Assembly: GCA_001662425.1 (NCBI GenBank)
Contig: BDDC01002091.1
Span: 1,227-16,384 of the forward strand
From: Chlamydomonas sphaeroides
Lineage: Eukaryota; Chlorophyta; Chlorophyceae; Chlamydomonadales; Chlamydomonadaceae
Direction of reading: 5' to 3'
DNA length: 15,158 bases
How positions within the stretch are numbered: position 1 is the stretch's first letter; each line of letters starts with the position of its first letter. The translations under genes and the position numbers were made by a program. This document shows, in pieces, positions 1 through 9,157 of this stretch. Below the pieces are notes generated by a model, which saw only the letters and a program-made list of their open reading frames with translations, did not search any database and was not told where the DNA came from.

Positions 1-851
1 GCGCGCCACGCAAAAGCCCTTAGCTAGCGCCGTACGTATGACGGCTCTCTGGCAAGTATGAGAACCTAGCCTCCTGAGCCTGACAAACTCTTCCGCTGCC
101 GGTTTTTGCGCGCCTCCTCCCGCACGGCCTCCGCCCCCGCCGCCCCCTCCCGCTCCGCCTCTTCTCCCGCCATTCCTCCCCTGTCGCCCCAGCATTTGGT
201 GGGCCCCGACCACGTCCGTCCGTCCGAACCTCGCGTCGTCATAGCGTGCTGGAGTCCGTCGTCCCCCGCGCGGCCGTCTCTAGTGACACGTTACGTGTTG
301 CCGGTGGCGGCGCGCGGAGTGCAGCCACGTGCGTTGCGCGCGCGCGCAAATGAAAGTTAATGATAAGCTAGAACGAAGTGTGCCTCTCAAGCCTTTTGGC
401 GGGTGCGATGGGCCGGGGACATGTACCCTGCACGGCGGTACGTTGCCGTGTGCCCCCTTCGCGTGAGGGATCGACGACTCATGACCGGAGCCCGCCGAGA
501 CCTCCGTTGCGCTCACCGGCCCCCGGCCCCCGCGGGGCATGTCGACCGGGGCGTGGGAAAACCTTAAGGGCCGCATCCCGGAACACACGCAAACACTTGA
601 TACCGTGCCCCTGCTGTCAAGTACCCAGCACACCCTATGGCGTGTACCTGACCAGCCCAGCCACCCACCGACTGCTCAGCCCCACACCGCCTCCCCTCCC
701 GGCGCTAAACGCAGCCCCGTCGTCCGCCATGGCACGGTGTTGCGTGGCTCTTCCTGGCCAGCTCTTGCTTCCCGCGTACCCACTGCCCATGCACTGTTTC
801 TCCTGTACTTCTACTGATGGCCGCTGGCGGGAGCCGGCCCTTGGGAGCTAG

Positions 852-869
852 GATATACTTTTATACGGC
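852..869 (-). promoter_or_regulatory. TATA-box-like element on the minus strand
   Basis: Read on the minus strand the sequence is CCGTATAAAAGTATATC, containing a consensus TATAAAA at 865-859 in an otherwise GC-rich neighbourhood. If functional it would drive transcription leftwards, starting about 30 bases further on (around 830). No clear coding exon was recognised between there and the left edge, so its target is unknown and it may be a chance match. Confidence 0.25.
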
Positions 870-925
870 TGGCTTGTACGGCTGGCAACACCCAAGCGGC
901 TTGCTGACCAACAGATGCTGACCAA
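864..925. repeat. Two neighbouring short direct repeats
   Basis: The 10-mer TACGGCTGGC occurs at 864-873 and again at 877-886. The 10-mer TGCTGACCAA occurs at 902-911 and 916-925. Their spacings are 13 and 14 bases. They lie just upstream of the TATA-like element when read on the minus strand, where regulatory repeats would be expected, but nothing ties them to a known factor. Confidence 0.4.
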
Positions 926-2037
926 GTTAACCGCTTTTCTGCCCCGTTGAACAGAGTCGCTCCCGATTGCGCGAGGGACCCGTATTCGGCAGCGCGCCAG
1001 AGCTTCCGCACCGACGTAACAGCAAGCGTCAGTCCACGCCACACCCCTAGTCGGACTTCCAGGACTGAATCAGACCTGCTGCATGCTGCCACAATTCCCC
1101 AATGCGCCACTACCGATCACCGCACTCTGGAATCGTCCAAGTCTAAAGCAAAGCCCAAGTGCCCCAGTGCACATGCGATTCCTACCAATTTGAGGGTGGG
1201 GTGAAGGTGCCCAGCAGGAGCCGCGAACTCCGCTCATAAGCACACGCCCCGATTCCCGATGAATGCCCGACAACACCCTCCCCGCCTCACTGGCCGTCAG
1301 CCGTTTCCCGACCCACGAACCGCCGCCGAGCGCAAGCGCTGGTGTGCACGGGAACCCTCCTCCCTCGACCTCGCCACGCCCGGTGCCCCAACCGGCTCGG
1401 TGCGCACCGAGATGCACCGTACCGCGGCCTGCAGGCAGCACAGCAACGATGCCGGGGCCCGGGCGCTGCCCCGCCTTTGCAAACCAGGCGCCTTGGGCAC
1501 CCCATGCCGCCGCCAATGCCCCCGTGATGAAGGAGGCAGGGCGGCGCCCAACAACGCCAACGCTCCTTCTCAGTCCGCATGAATGCCGCACTGCTGACGC
1601 GCTCTATGTATCTCTCGACGGCGGCGTCCGCCCGCCCGTCCGAACCCCGAGCCGGACCCCGGAGCCCGGACCGCCCAGCCGCGCAACGCAACGCCGACCC
1701 ACCTTACCTACGCAAGCGCCTACCTAACGCCCCGTCCGCCCCCGACCCGCCCTTGCCCCAATGCGCGAGCTCCAATACCACTGCAGAGCGACCGCGCCCT
1801 AGCCAGGTCAGACCCCACCAGTTGAACTAGTGCGTCAGCCGCCTCCCAACACCCCCCAGCCCGTGTACCGACCAAGACCGTCCCAGTAGCCCGTAGCACA
1901 GCCGCACTGCCAACAATACGCGGCACACCGCTGCACAAGGTCCCCCCAGGCGGCCACCTGCGCCACACACACGTGCCGGGCACGACGCCGGGCACGACGC
2001 AGCCGTTACCCACCCAGCCCTCCCAAGCTTCGAGGCC

Positions 2038-5000
2038 TCACAGGAACGCGCCCGCGCCGCCCTCGTCCGAGCCGCTGTGCGAACCGCGCACCGCCGACGG
2101 CGAGCGAACCACGTCCCTGTCGGCTGCGGCCCAGCTCTCGGACGCCACCTGCAGCGCCCAGCCGGGCGACGCAGCGCGCCGCTCGGAGGCCGCCGACCCG
2201 GCGCCGCCATCGCGCCGCTGGCTTGCGCTGGACTGCGATGACGACGCCGCCGAAGGCGGTGCGCCGCCGCCAACGGGTCCCGACCGCGGCTGCGTCATGG
2301 GCGAGGGCCAGAGGCCTCCGGACAGGGTGCGGGCCAGGCCGCCGCTGGCTGGGGTAGCGGCGGCGGCGGCGGCGGCGCCGCCAGGCGGAGCCGCGTGTGG
2401 GAACTCGTATGGGAGCATCACTCGCAGGTCGGGCCGGCCCAGGCTGCCGCCGCTAGCCGGACCGCCGTCAGCTGCCGATGCGCCTGCGTCGGCGTCGCAA
2501 GCAAAGGGCGACGGCGCCGCCGCCGCGGCAGCGGCGGCGAAGCCCGGCAGCGGCGGCGGCGGCGCGCCGCCGCCGCTGGAGGCTGTGGCGCGCGGCGTGT
2601 TTGCTGGCGAGCCGATCATGATGGAGCTGGGGGAGGGCATGGGCAGCAGCCTGCGGCCGAGGATGGGCTGCAGCAGCGAGGGGTCGGGCCGGGGCCGCTG
2701 CGCCGCCGCCGCCGCCGCCGTCTGATGCGGAGCGGCGGCGGCTGGCGGCGGCAGTTGCATGGGCTCGAGGTCAGAGGGGGAGTCGGGGGCCATGGCCGGT
2801 GGCGCGCGCGGCGACAGCACGCCGCCGCCGCCGCCGGCGCTGGCGCAGGTGTTGGAGGCGGAGGAGGAGCCGGGCGTGGAGGCGGCGGGCGAGGGCGCGC
2901 CGCGGGAGGCGGGCGAGGGGCCGCCGGCGGTGGCGCCGTTGGCGGAGGGCGGGGAGCCGCTGCTGGGCTGGCGGGGCGCTGCAAAGGCCGCCGGCGGCGG
3001 CGCCTGGGTGCGCACGTGAGGCGGCGACGGCCGCTGCGCGGCGTCGCCGCCGGCGCCGGGGCTGCCGCCGGCGGCGGCAGCCCAGCTGCCAGGCGACGGC
3101 AGCTGCGGCGGCGGCGGCGCCGCCGCCAGGGACGTCGCGACGTACGAGCCGGAGGACGGGGATCCGGCGCTGCTGCTGCGGACCGTGGAGCGGCCCGCCG
3201 CCGGCGGCGGCGCCGCCGTGGCGGCTGCGCCGGAGGCGCTCGTGCTCTGCGCGTGGTGGCCTATGTAGTGCTGCGCGGATGAGGAGCGCTCCAGTGTGGG
3301 ACGTGGCTGACCCTGGAAGGGCTGCTGGTGCTGCAGGTGCCGCGACGGCGCCGCCGCCTCGGCGGCGGCATCCGAGGGCTCGGGCTCAGAGGGCAGGGTG
3401 GTGAGGGACGCAGAGGCGCGGTTGCTGGGCCAGGGCTGCAGGCCCTCCGGCGGCGGCGGCGGCGACGGTGGCGGCGCGCCGCCGCCGCTGCCGCTGCTGC
3501 CGCGCGGCGGGCGCGGAGGATGCTGCGGCGGCGAGAAGATGCCCGGCGCTGCGGCCGAGGGTCCGCCTGCGTCCGGCGTTGGCGGCGGGTAACGCGGCGA
3601 CGGCTGCAGCGGCAGCGGGGTTGACCCCGGCGACGGCGCCGCCGGCGACGGCAGCGTCGCCCAGCCCGGCGCCGCCGCCGCCGCCGCCGGCTGCATGTAC
3701 GAGCGCTGCGCGGCCGGCGGTGCCGACGGCGGCGGCGACGTCAGCGCCATCGCCGTGGCCGTGGCCGTCGCTGCGTACAGACCCGACAGGCTTATCCGGC
3801 CGTAGCCGCCGCCGCCGCCGGCGGCACCAGCTGCCTGCGGTCCATGCAGCATGCTGAGCGCGCCGCTGTACGAACTGCGGCCCCGGCGGCCGGCGGCGGC
3901 GGCGCCTTGCGCCGCCGGCGGTCCGCCGCCGCCACCTGACGCCGCCAGCTCCTTGGGCATGTACGACACGGCTGCCTCAGGTAGCTGCGATGCCGTGGAG
4001 AGCAGCTCGGCCGGACCCAAGACGGCGGACACCTGACGGTGAAGTTGGCTGGCGCCCGGCGGCAGCGGCGGCGGCGGCGGCGCAAGCCCTGCCGACGGCG
4101 GCGGCGCCAGCCACGCTGCACCGCTGCCGTCGTGCGAGAAGTGCCGGGAGTTGTGGCGCAGCTTATGCACCGGCGGCGCGGCGGCGGCGGCGGCTGCGCC
4201 GTCAGCTTCTGAGGCCCAGCGGAATGGCGCCGTCGGCAGCAGGTCGAGGCCGACCACGTCGCCGCCGCCGTCGTCGCTGTCGCTGACGTCGAGCTCCTGG
4301 CCCAGCGGGCCATTGTACAGACCCACGCCCGGCAGGGCGCCGCCATCGCTGTGATCTGGCCCGGCGGCGCCACCGCTGCCAGGGAATGAGACCCTCGGCG
4401 GTGGCGGCGGCGCCGCCGGTGGCGCCACCAGCCACCTGCCGCCGCTGGCACCGGCCGCAACAACGGCTTCGAAGCCGTTGGCTGCCATATCCGGTGTGGC
4501 AGAGCCGGCACGCAGAAGAAGGCGGCCCTCGGCGGCGGCGGCGCCGCTACCGACGGCGCCAAAGCGCGGCGACGACACACCGCCATAGTCCGATCGGCGG
4601 CGCAGCGGCACCTGGCCGTCCGCCGCCGCCACCGCCGCGCGGAGCGGCGACGGCTCCACCGCCGGTGAGCCAAGCGACCCCAGCTCTGGCGCCGCCGGCG
4701 GCAGCGGCATGCCCACAACCATTGGCTCGGCGGCGGCGCCGTCGTCGTTGGAAGGGCCCTGCGCCGCCGCCGGCGGTGTGTCGATAGACCCCCTCCGGCC
4801 GAGCAGTGACACAAGCGACCGCAGCACGCGGCGGTGGATGGGCGTGCCGTTGCCGCAGTCACCGCCGCCGCCGCTGCCACCGCCGCCGCCGTCGGCGGCC
4901 GTGCGACCTCCTCGCACGGCCACACGCAGCGGGCCGCCGACGGGCACGGGCAGCGGCACCGCCGCCGCGGCCGCCGCGGCGGTCAGCGCCGCCGCTGCTG

Positions 5001-6879
5001 CTGGCGGCGCCCCAGTGCTGATCTGCGGCGCAGACGTCCGGTGCAGCGGCGCCGTGCGTTCCACTGCAGCCAGCAGCGCCGCCAGCGCCGTTGCAGCGCT
5101 GGCGGCGGCGCCGCCGCCGCCGGGCTCCGCTGCGTGGCTGCTGGCGAAGGTGGCGGCGGAAAGGCGCGACGCGCGGCCGGCGGAGTGGCGGCCGGCGGCG
5201 GCGCCGTCAGGGTGCTGTAGGTGCTGGTGGTGGTGCTGCAGGTGGAGCTGCGCCGCGTTGACGGCGCCGCCGGCGCTAGCATCGGCGGCGGCGCCGCCGC
5301 CAAGGCTGCTGGTTCTGGAGTCCGCAATCTCCGGCTCCGCGCGCAGGGCTGACTCCGACGCCAGCACGTCGACGCCACCGTCGCTTTCCTCTCCGGGCAG
5401 CTCCGCAAACAGCCGCCGCGGCTGCCTGGCGGCGTTGCCGCCGCTGGGCTCGCCGGGCAGCTTGCTAGGCGTGCGCTCCAGGTCGGCGGGCGTCAGCACC
5501 GGCTGCAGCGCCCACGGCATCAGCGGAGCCTCGGCCGGCGCCGCCGCCAGCGTCGCCGCTGCAGAGATGACCGCCGCCGCCACGGCCGCCTGGGACGCGG
5601 CGTCCGCAAAGCCAGCCAGCGGCGCCGGCGAAGCCACCGACGGCAGGCCGCCACCGCTTGAGATCCTGCCGCCGGCGTAGCTGCCATCGGGCTGGGCCTG
5701 CGTGTCGGCGGCCGACGCCAGAGGGCGGCTGCTGCCGCCGCTGTCGATGTTGTACCGCAGGGCCCCTGACGGCTGCGCGGCATCGGTGCCGGCGGCGCCG
5801 CCAGCCGGACCCTCGCCAACGAGGTCGTTCCATGCGGTGGCGGTAGCTGCCGCCGTCGCCGCCGCCGCCGCCGCCAAGCCGGCGGTGCCGTCAGGCTGTG
5901 CCGCGGCCGCCAGGACCCTGGCAAGACGCCCCGGGAGACTGTCGGAGGCGGAGCGACGGGGGCTGAGCCGCGACGCCGTCACCGCCGATGGGCCGCCGCC
6001 GCCGCCGTCAACGCCGCCGTCGACGCTGCTGTCCTCGCTCGGCAGCATCGACGCCGCGGCGACGGTGCCGCGCGCCGCGGGCGCCGGCGCCATCGCCGCC
6101 GCCGCCGCCCACAGCGCCTGCTCAGCGGCGCCGTACACACCGCTGGCACTGGCACGGGTCGGCGGCGCGGCCTTCTGCTCCGGTCCGCCGGCCCTGGCAC
6201 CAAACGACCGCAGCGACGCGGGACGACTCCACAGGTACGCCGCGCCGCTGGCTGCATGCGTCGCCACGGCGCCGGCCGACACGCGGTGCGCGCCCGCCGC
6301 CGCCGCCGCCGGCACAGCCGCCGCCGCTGCGTCCTGTTGCTGCGCGTGCTGCAGCTGCTGCGCGTGCTGCGCCCAGGCCTGCTGCGCGTGGCTCCAGCCC
6401 GCTATGGCGTCGGCCCCGGGGATGCCCGACACGGTGTGGCGGCCGCTGGGGCTGGGCATTGGCGCCTGCTGCTCCAGGCCCACGGCCGGGCTGACGCTCG
6501 GCCCCTGCCCCGGGCCTTGGCGGGGCGACAACAGCACCGGCGGCTGCAGCCTCAGCGGCCCCGGGACGTAGAGCCGCGTGCCCGGCGGCGCCGGCGGCGA
6601 CGCCGCCGCCGGCAAGCCGGCGCCCGCCCACGGCGGCACCGCCGCCGCTGGCTCAGCGGCGGCGGCGGAGGGCGCCGGGGCCTGCAGCTGCAGCCGTGAC
6701 GCGGCCTTGGGGCCGAGGTGCTCGGGGGGAGAGGCGTGCGCGGGTGTGCCCGGGCGGCTGCTGGCGGGGGTGAGCGAGTCCTCGCTGCTCAGCTGCGGCG
6801 GCGACAGCGCGCAGGCGCCCTGCAGCTGGCCACCCGGCAGGCCCGCGTTGCCGGCGCGCGGGTTGGCGTCGTTGCGGGC
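2038..6879 (-). other. Last exon of the phosphatase gene: 1,613-codon low-complexity tail
   Basis: The exon follows a good acceptor (CCCTCCGCAG at 6880-6889) in phase 0 and stays open for 4,842 bases to TGA at 2040-2038. The protein is dominated by Ala, Gly, Pro and Ser, with many alanine and proline runs encoded by GCC/GCG and CCG/CCC repeats, and almost no cysteine. Less repetitive islands include a Gln-rich stretch (about 6331-6400, AQHAQQLQHAQQQD), a His-rich stretch (about 5213-5250), basic-serine patches (RLSPRRSAS near 5950; RRVLRSLVSLLGRRGS near 4800; LRRRSDYGG near 4590) and an acidic patch (ELDVSDSDDGGGD near 4280). The tail is predicted to be disordered. Serines next to arginines could be kinase sites, and the tail may serve docking or localisation. 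I cannot exclude small unrecognised introns inside the exon. Confidence 0.75.
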
Positions 6880-8309
6880 CTGCGGAGGGTAGGGCAGAGC
6901 AGGGCAGGGCGGGGCAGGTGGAGCGACTGCGCAGCCAGCTGGCCGCCGCCCGAGGGCACCTCCGCTGCTCGGCTGCCGTCGTGCTGGGGGCCGTGCTAGG
7001 GGCCGTGCTAGGGGCCGTGCTAGGGGCCGTGCTAGGGCCCCTGCTGGGAGCGCACCTGCAGGAAGCGGTCCAGGTTCCAGGGCTGCCAGTCGCGCGTGGA
7101 GCAGCCGGCGGCGTGGAAGAGCTGCAGCTGAATGAGGAACCCCTGGTTGGGGTTGATCTGGGGGCGGGCAGGCAGATGCGTGAGGAGAGGGGGAGAGACG
7201 GCAAGCCCAGCAGGAATGAGGCATGGGCGCACGTGGCTAGGAACGGCAGCAGGACGGCGTAGTTGGGTTGCATCTGGCGTTATGGTAGGTCCGTCGGCCG
7301 GCCAGCCGGCCGGCCGGCCGGCCGACAGGCACGGGGGCGGTAAGGAGGCGGCGCACGCGACGAGCAGCTCGAAGCGATGTACGACGAGGTACACATCGAC
7401 ACGTGGCTTGCAATGCAGCTGTGCGATGGGGGCGACGGGGTTTGCGCGTGCGGGCGCTGGACCAGGGATGTGGGTCGGGGGCTGCGGCTGTCAGGGCTAC
7501 GTTTCCTGGCGGCCTCGGCGGGCCTGGAACAGAAATGATCCGTATGCATGCTGCGCGTGCGTGTGCTCCTCGTCTTGCTGAGTCAGCAGCGCCGCACCTG
7601 CGGCCGTGCCGCCTTGACCGCGGCCCTGGCCTCGTCCAGGGAGGCGCCTGTGGAGGCCATCAGGTAGGCGATGCACACGGATGCCGAGCGCGATATGCCC
7701 GCGGCGCAGTGCACCAGCACGCCGCCTGCAGGTGGGCGTTGAGGGAGCGACCGAGGGAGGGAGGGCAGCGTGTTGAGCGGTTCGGGCAGCGGGTGGGGCC
7801 GCGGGGTGACGGGGCCAAAGGCGAGCGGGTGCTTGGCATCGGCGTGGCGTGGTGACGGCTCACCGGCTTTGCGGCCGGCGTCGATGAAGTCGAAGCATTC
7901 CGGAAAGTGCACAACGAGGTCTTGTTCCTCTAAGTCATAGACGTCGATGTGGCGGTAGGTGAAGTGGCTGGGGTGGCTGGGCGTCAACTCCTTGCCGACC
8001 TGGCGGGCCGCGGCATGGCGGTGGCGTTGCACGGGGTGAGGGGTGGCGGGGTGGGAGGCCTGCCGCGGCCAAGGGGTTACAGCACGCACCTGCAGCACGT
8101 GTGTGATGCCTTTCTCCGTCAGCGTTATGCGCTGCGCTTCGACGTGACAGCTGCCGGGAGGGAAGAGGGGAGAGCGGCACGCAGAGCACGGGGGGAGTTG
8201 GGTTAAGAGACGCATACGAGGTATCCGCTCAGTGCTATGCTGGCGCCAAGTATATCTCGGAGCAGGTCCGTAGCGTGAAAGCCTTCGCTGAGAAGGCACG
8301 CGGCCACAT
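2038..8309 (-). CDS. Dual-specificity (VH1-like) protein phosphatase with very long low-complexity C-terminal tail
   Basis: Six exons fit in phase: 8309-8245, 8150-8090, 7999-7864, 7725-7598, 7157-7056 and 6879-2038, giving 1,777 aa. The domain is the cysteine-dependent fold that removes phosphate from phosphotyrosine and phosphoserine/threonine, often on MAP kinases. Visible landmarks are SEIYLA (residues 17-22), GITHVL (36-41), YRHIDVYDLEEQDL (57-70, probable general acid D64), FDFID (78-82), the signature HCAAGISRS (93-101; nucleophile C94, phosphate-binding R100), AYLM (107-110), and RPQINPNQGF with QLQLF (128-144). The ending INPNQGFLIQLQLFHAAG recalls YVH1/DUSP12 as well as plant MKP-type enzymes, but no cysteine-rich zinc domain follows. 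The ATG at 8309 has an in-frame TAA 60 bases upstream (8369-8367) if the leader is unspliced. Four introns are GT-AG. The first fits only with a GC donor (GGC|GCCAGC), so exon 1 is the least certain part. Substrate is unknown; the catalytic residues look intact. Confidence 0.88.
6981..7040. repeat. 12-bp tandem repeat, five units, in phosphatase intron 5
   Basis: The unit GTGCTAGGGGCC is repeated at 6981, 6993, 7005, 7017 and 7029. The first unit has a one-base change, and the last ends in GGGCCC. The array lies in the intron 7055-6880, close to the donor of exon 5. Twelve bases is a multiple of three, so the minus-strand frame stays open through it (RPLA repeats). That makes intron retention or misannotation as exon possible, but the strong donor at 7055 and acceptor at 6880 argue that it is intronic. 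Confidence 0.85.
7293..7325. repeat. GGCC-repeat palindrome in phosphatase intron 4
   Basis: GTCGGCCGGC at 7293-7302 is the exact reverse complement of GCCGGCCGAC at 7316-7325, and the bases between are themselves mostly CCGG/GGCC repeats. The whole could form a very stable hairpin in DNA or pre-mRNA. It sits within the 440-base intron 7597-7158, the longest intron of this gene, in which I see no other feature. Confidence 0.8.
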
Positions 8310-9157
8310 GTCAGCCCGGCTCTTCGCCGCGCGCTCTGCCGAACGTGCCTGGACAGGTACAGCTTGTTAGCTATCAGGCAAAGGACGTCTTTGCTGTTGC
8401 TGTCAACAGGCGGTCGCTTAGTCGCAAAACGCGAGGCAATTGCCGCTTTCGCCTGCCAGAAGCTTAGCGCGTCCGGGCGCGACATGGCTCTACTGCACCA
8501 TGTTGAATGCAGGGGGTGCAGGGGATGCGGGAATTTCGTGTGTCGCAAATCGCATGACACGGCCCCATCAGCAGTTGCCCTCGAGTCCCCTGCGCCCCAC
8601 CCGAGTACCCGAAACCTTACCCCTTGATGCGACAATGTTCCAGCAACCACTTTTGAAAGTCCGCAATTCCACACTGTTGATGTGGGTTTCAGAGGTGGAC
8701 GACCAGCTTCCGGCAGCGACAGAACGGGCCCCCGTGCGCGCGACGCCCGCCCCCACGGTAAGGCGCTGGCAGGGCCGTAACCCCACTGACTGATGCAACA
8801 GCACCCTCACACCGCGCGTCACTGTGCTGTTCAAGCCGCCCATCTTCCACTGGGGCCCGTAAGCTGTCACTCGCAACCGCGACTGTGGCCATCAAATGCC
8901 CAACACCTCAGCGGAACCCCGCAACGAACACTTCGCGAACACCGTAACTACCAGCGTCTCGCTCGCTGACCAGACAACACAACCACAACTGCCGCTCCTG
9001 CCAGCAAACATCCGCAGCCCCGCTCAGCTTCAGCCATCGCTGCCTGCCTGCGCCCCCCAACCCGCACCCCGCCCTCCCCGCGCTCCACCCCATCCACCCC
9101 ATCACCAAGCACGCCCCCGACCCCACCGCTCCACCCCGCTCCACCCGCGCGCCCTCC
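8310..9157. promoter_or_regulatory. Intergenic region: 5' flank of the phosphatase gene and 3' flank of the TPR gene
   Basis: Both neighbours are on the minus strand. This 848-base gap must hold the TPR gene's 3' UTR (left of 9158) and the promoter and 5' UTR of the phosphatase gene (right of 8309). Base composition is clearly less GC-rich and less repetitive than the coding region, as expected for leader and promoter DNA. No TATA box was found on the minus strand here, and no TGTAA polyadenylation signal for the TPR gene. Open frames of up to about 110 codons exist but show no domain. One minus-strand frame continues from inside the phosphatase locus up to 8674; it runs through known introns and is therefore rejected as coding. 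Confidence 0.5.

Larger units (their letters stand above)
1..2037. other. Stretch without a supportable gene; probable phosphatase 3' UTR at its right end
   Basis: Several open frames of 60-170 codons exist here on both strands. None shows a recognisable domain, a plausible splice chain or a convincing start, and long chance frames are expected at this GC content. The part next to 2038 lies downstream of the minus-strand phosphatase stop codon and should hold its 3' UTR. I looked for the usual green-algal polyadenylation signal TGTAA on the minus strand (TTACA on plus) and did not find it, so the transcript end cannot be placed. Near 851-925 there is an AT-richer patch with a TATA-like element and two short direct repeats, listed separately. 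Genes that begin or end outside the window could still reach into the left edge. Confidence 0.6.

Noticed and set aside
1263..1727. 154-codon plus-strand frame in the left gene-poor region
   Set aside because: Overlapping frames of similar length exist on the opposite strand. Composition is what GC-rich random sequence gives, and there is no domain, splice support or promoter.
2395..6892. Long plus-strand open frames of 100-320 codons opposite the phosphatase tail
   Set aside because: They are Arg/Ala/Gly-rich mirror translations of GCC/GGC repeats, lack domains and lie antisense to a spliced, in-phase exon with a clear catalytic domain upstream.
8225..8260. Possible AT-AC (U12-type) donor at GAT|ATACTT in the first phosphatase intron
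   Set aside because: The acceptor is a standard CAG with a C/T tract, the exon would lose the conserved IYL strand, and U12 introns are not expected in this algal group.
7583..8674. 363-codon continuous minus-strand frame through the phosphatase 5' region
   Set aside because: Continuous reading runs through three introns with good splice sites and interrupts the phosphatase domain. Only the parts matching exons 2-4 are coding.
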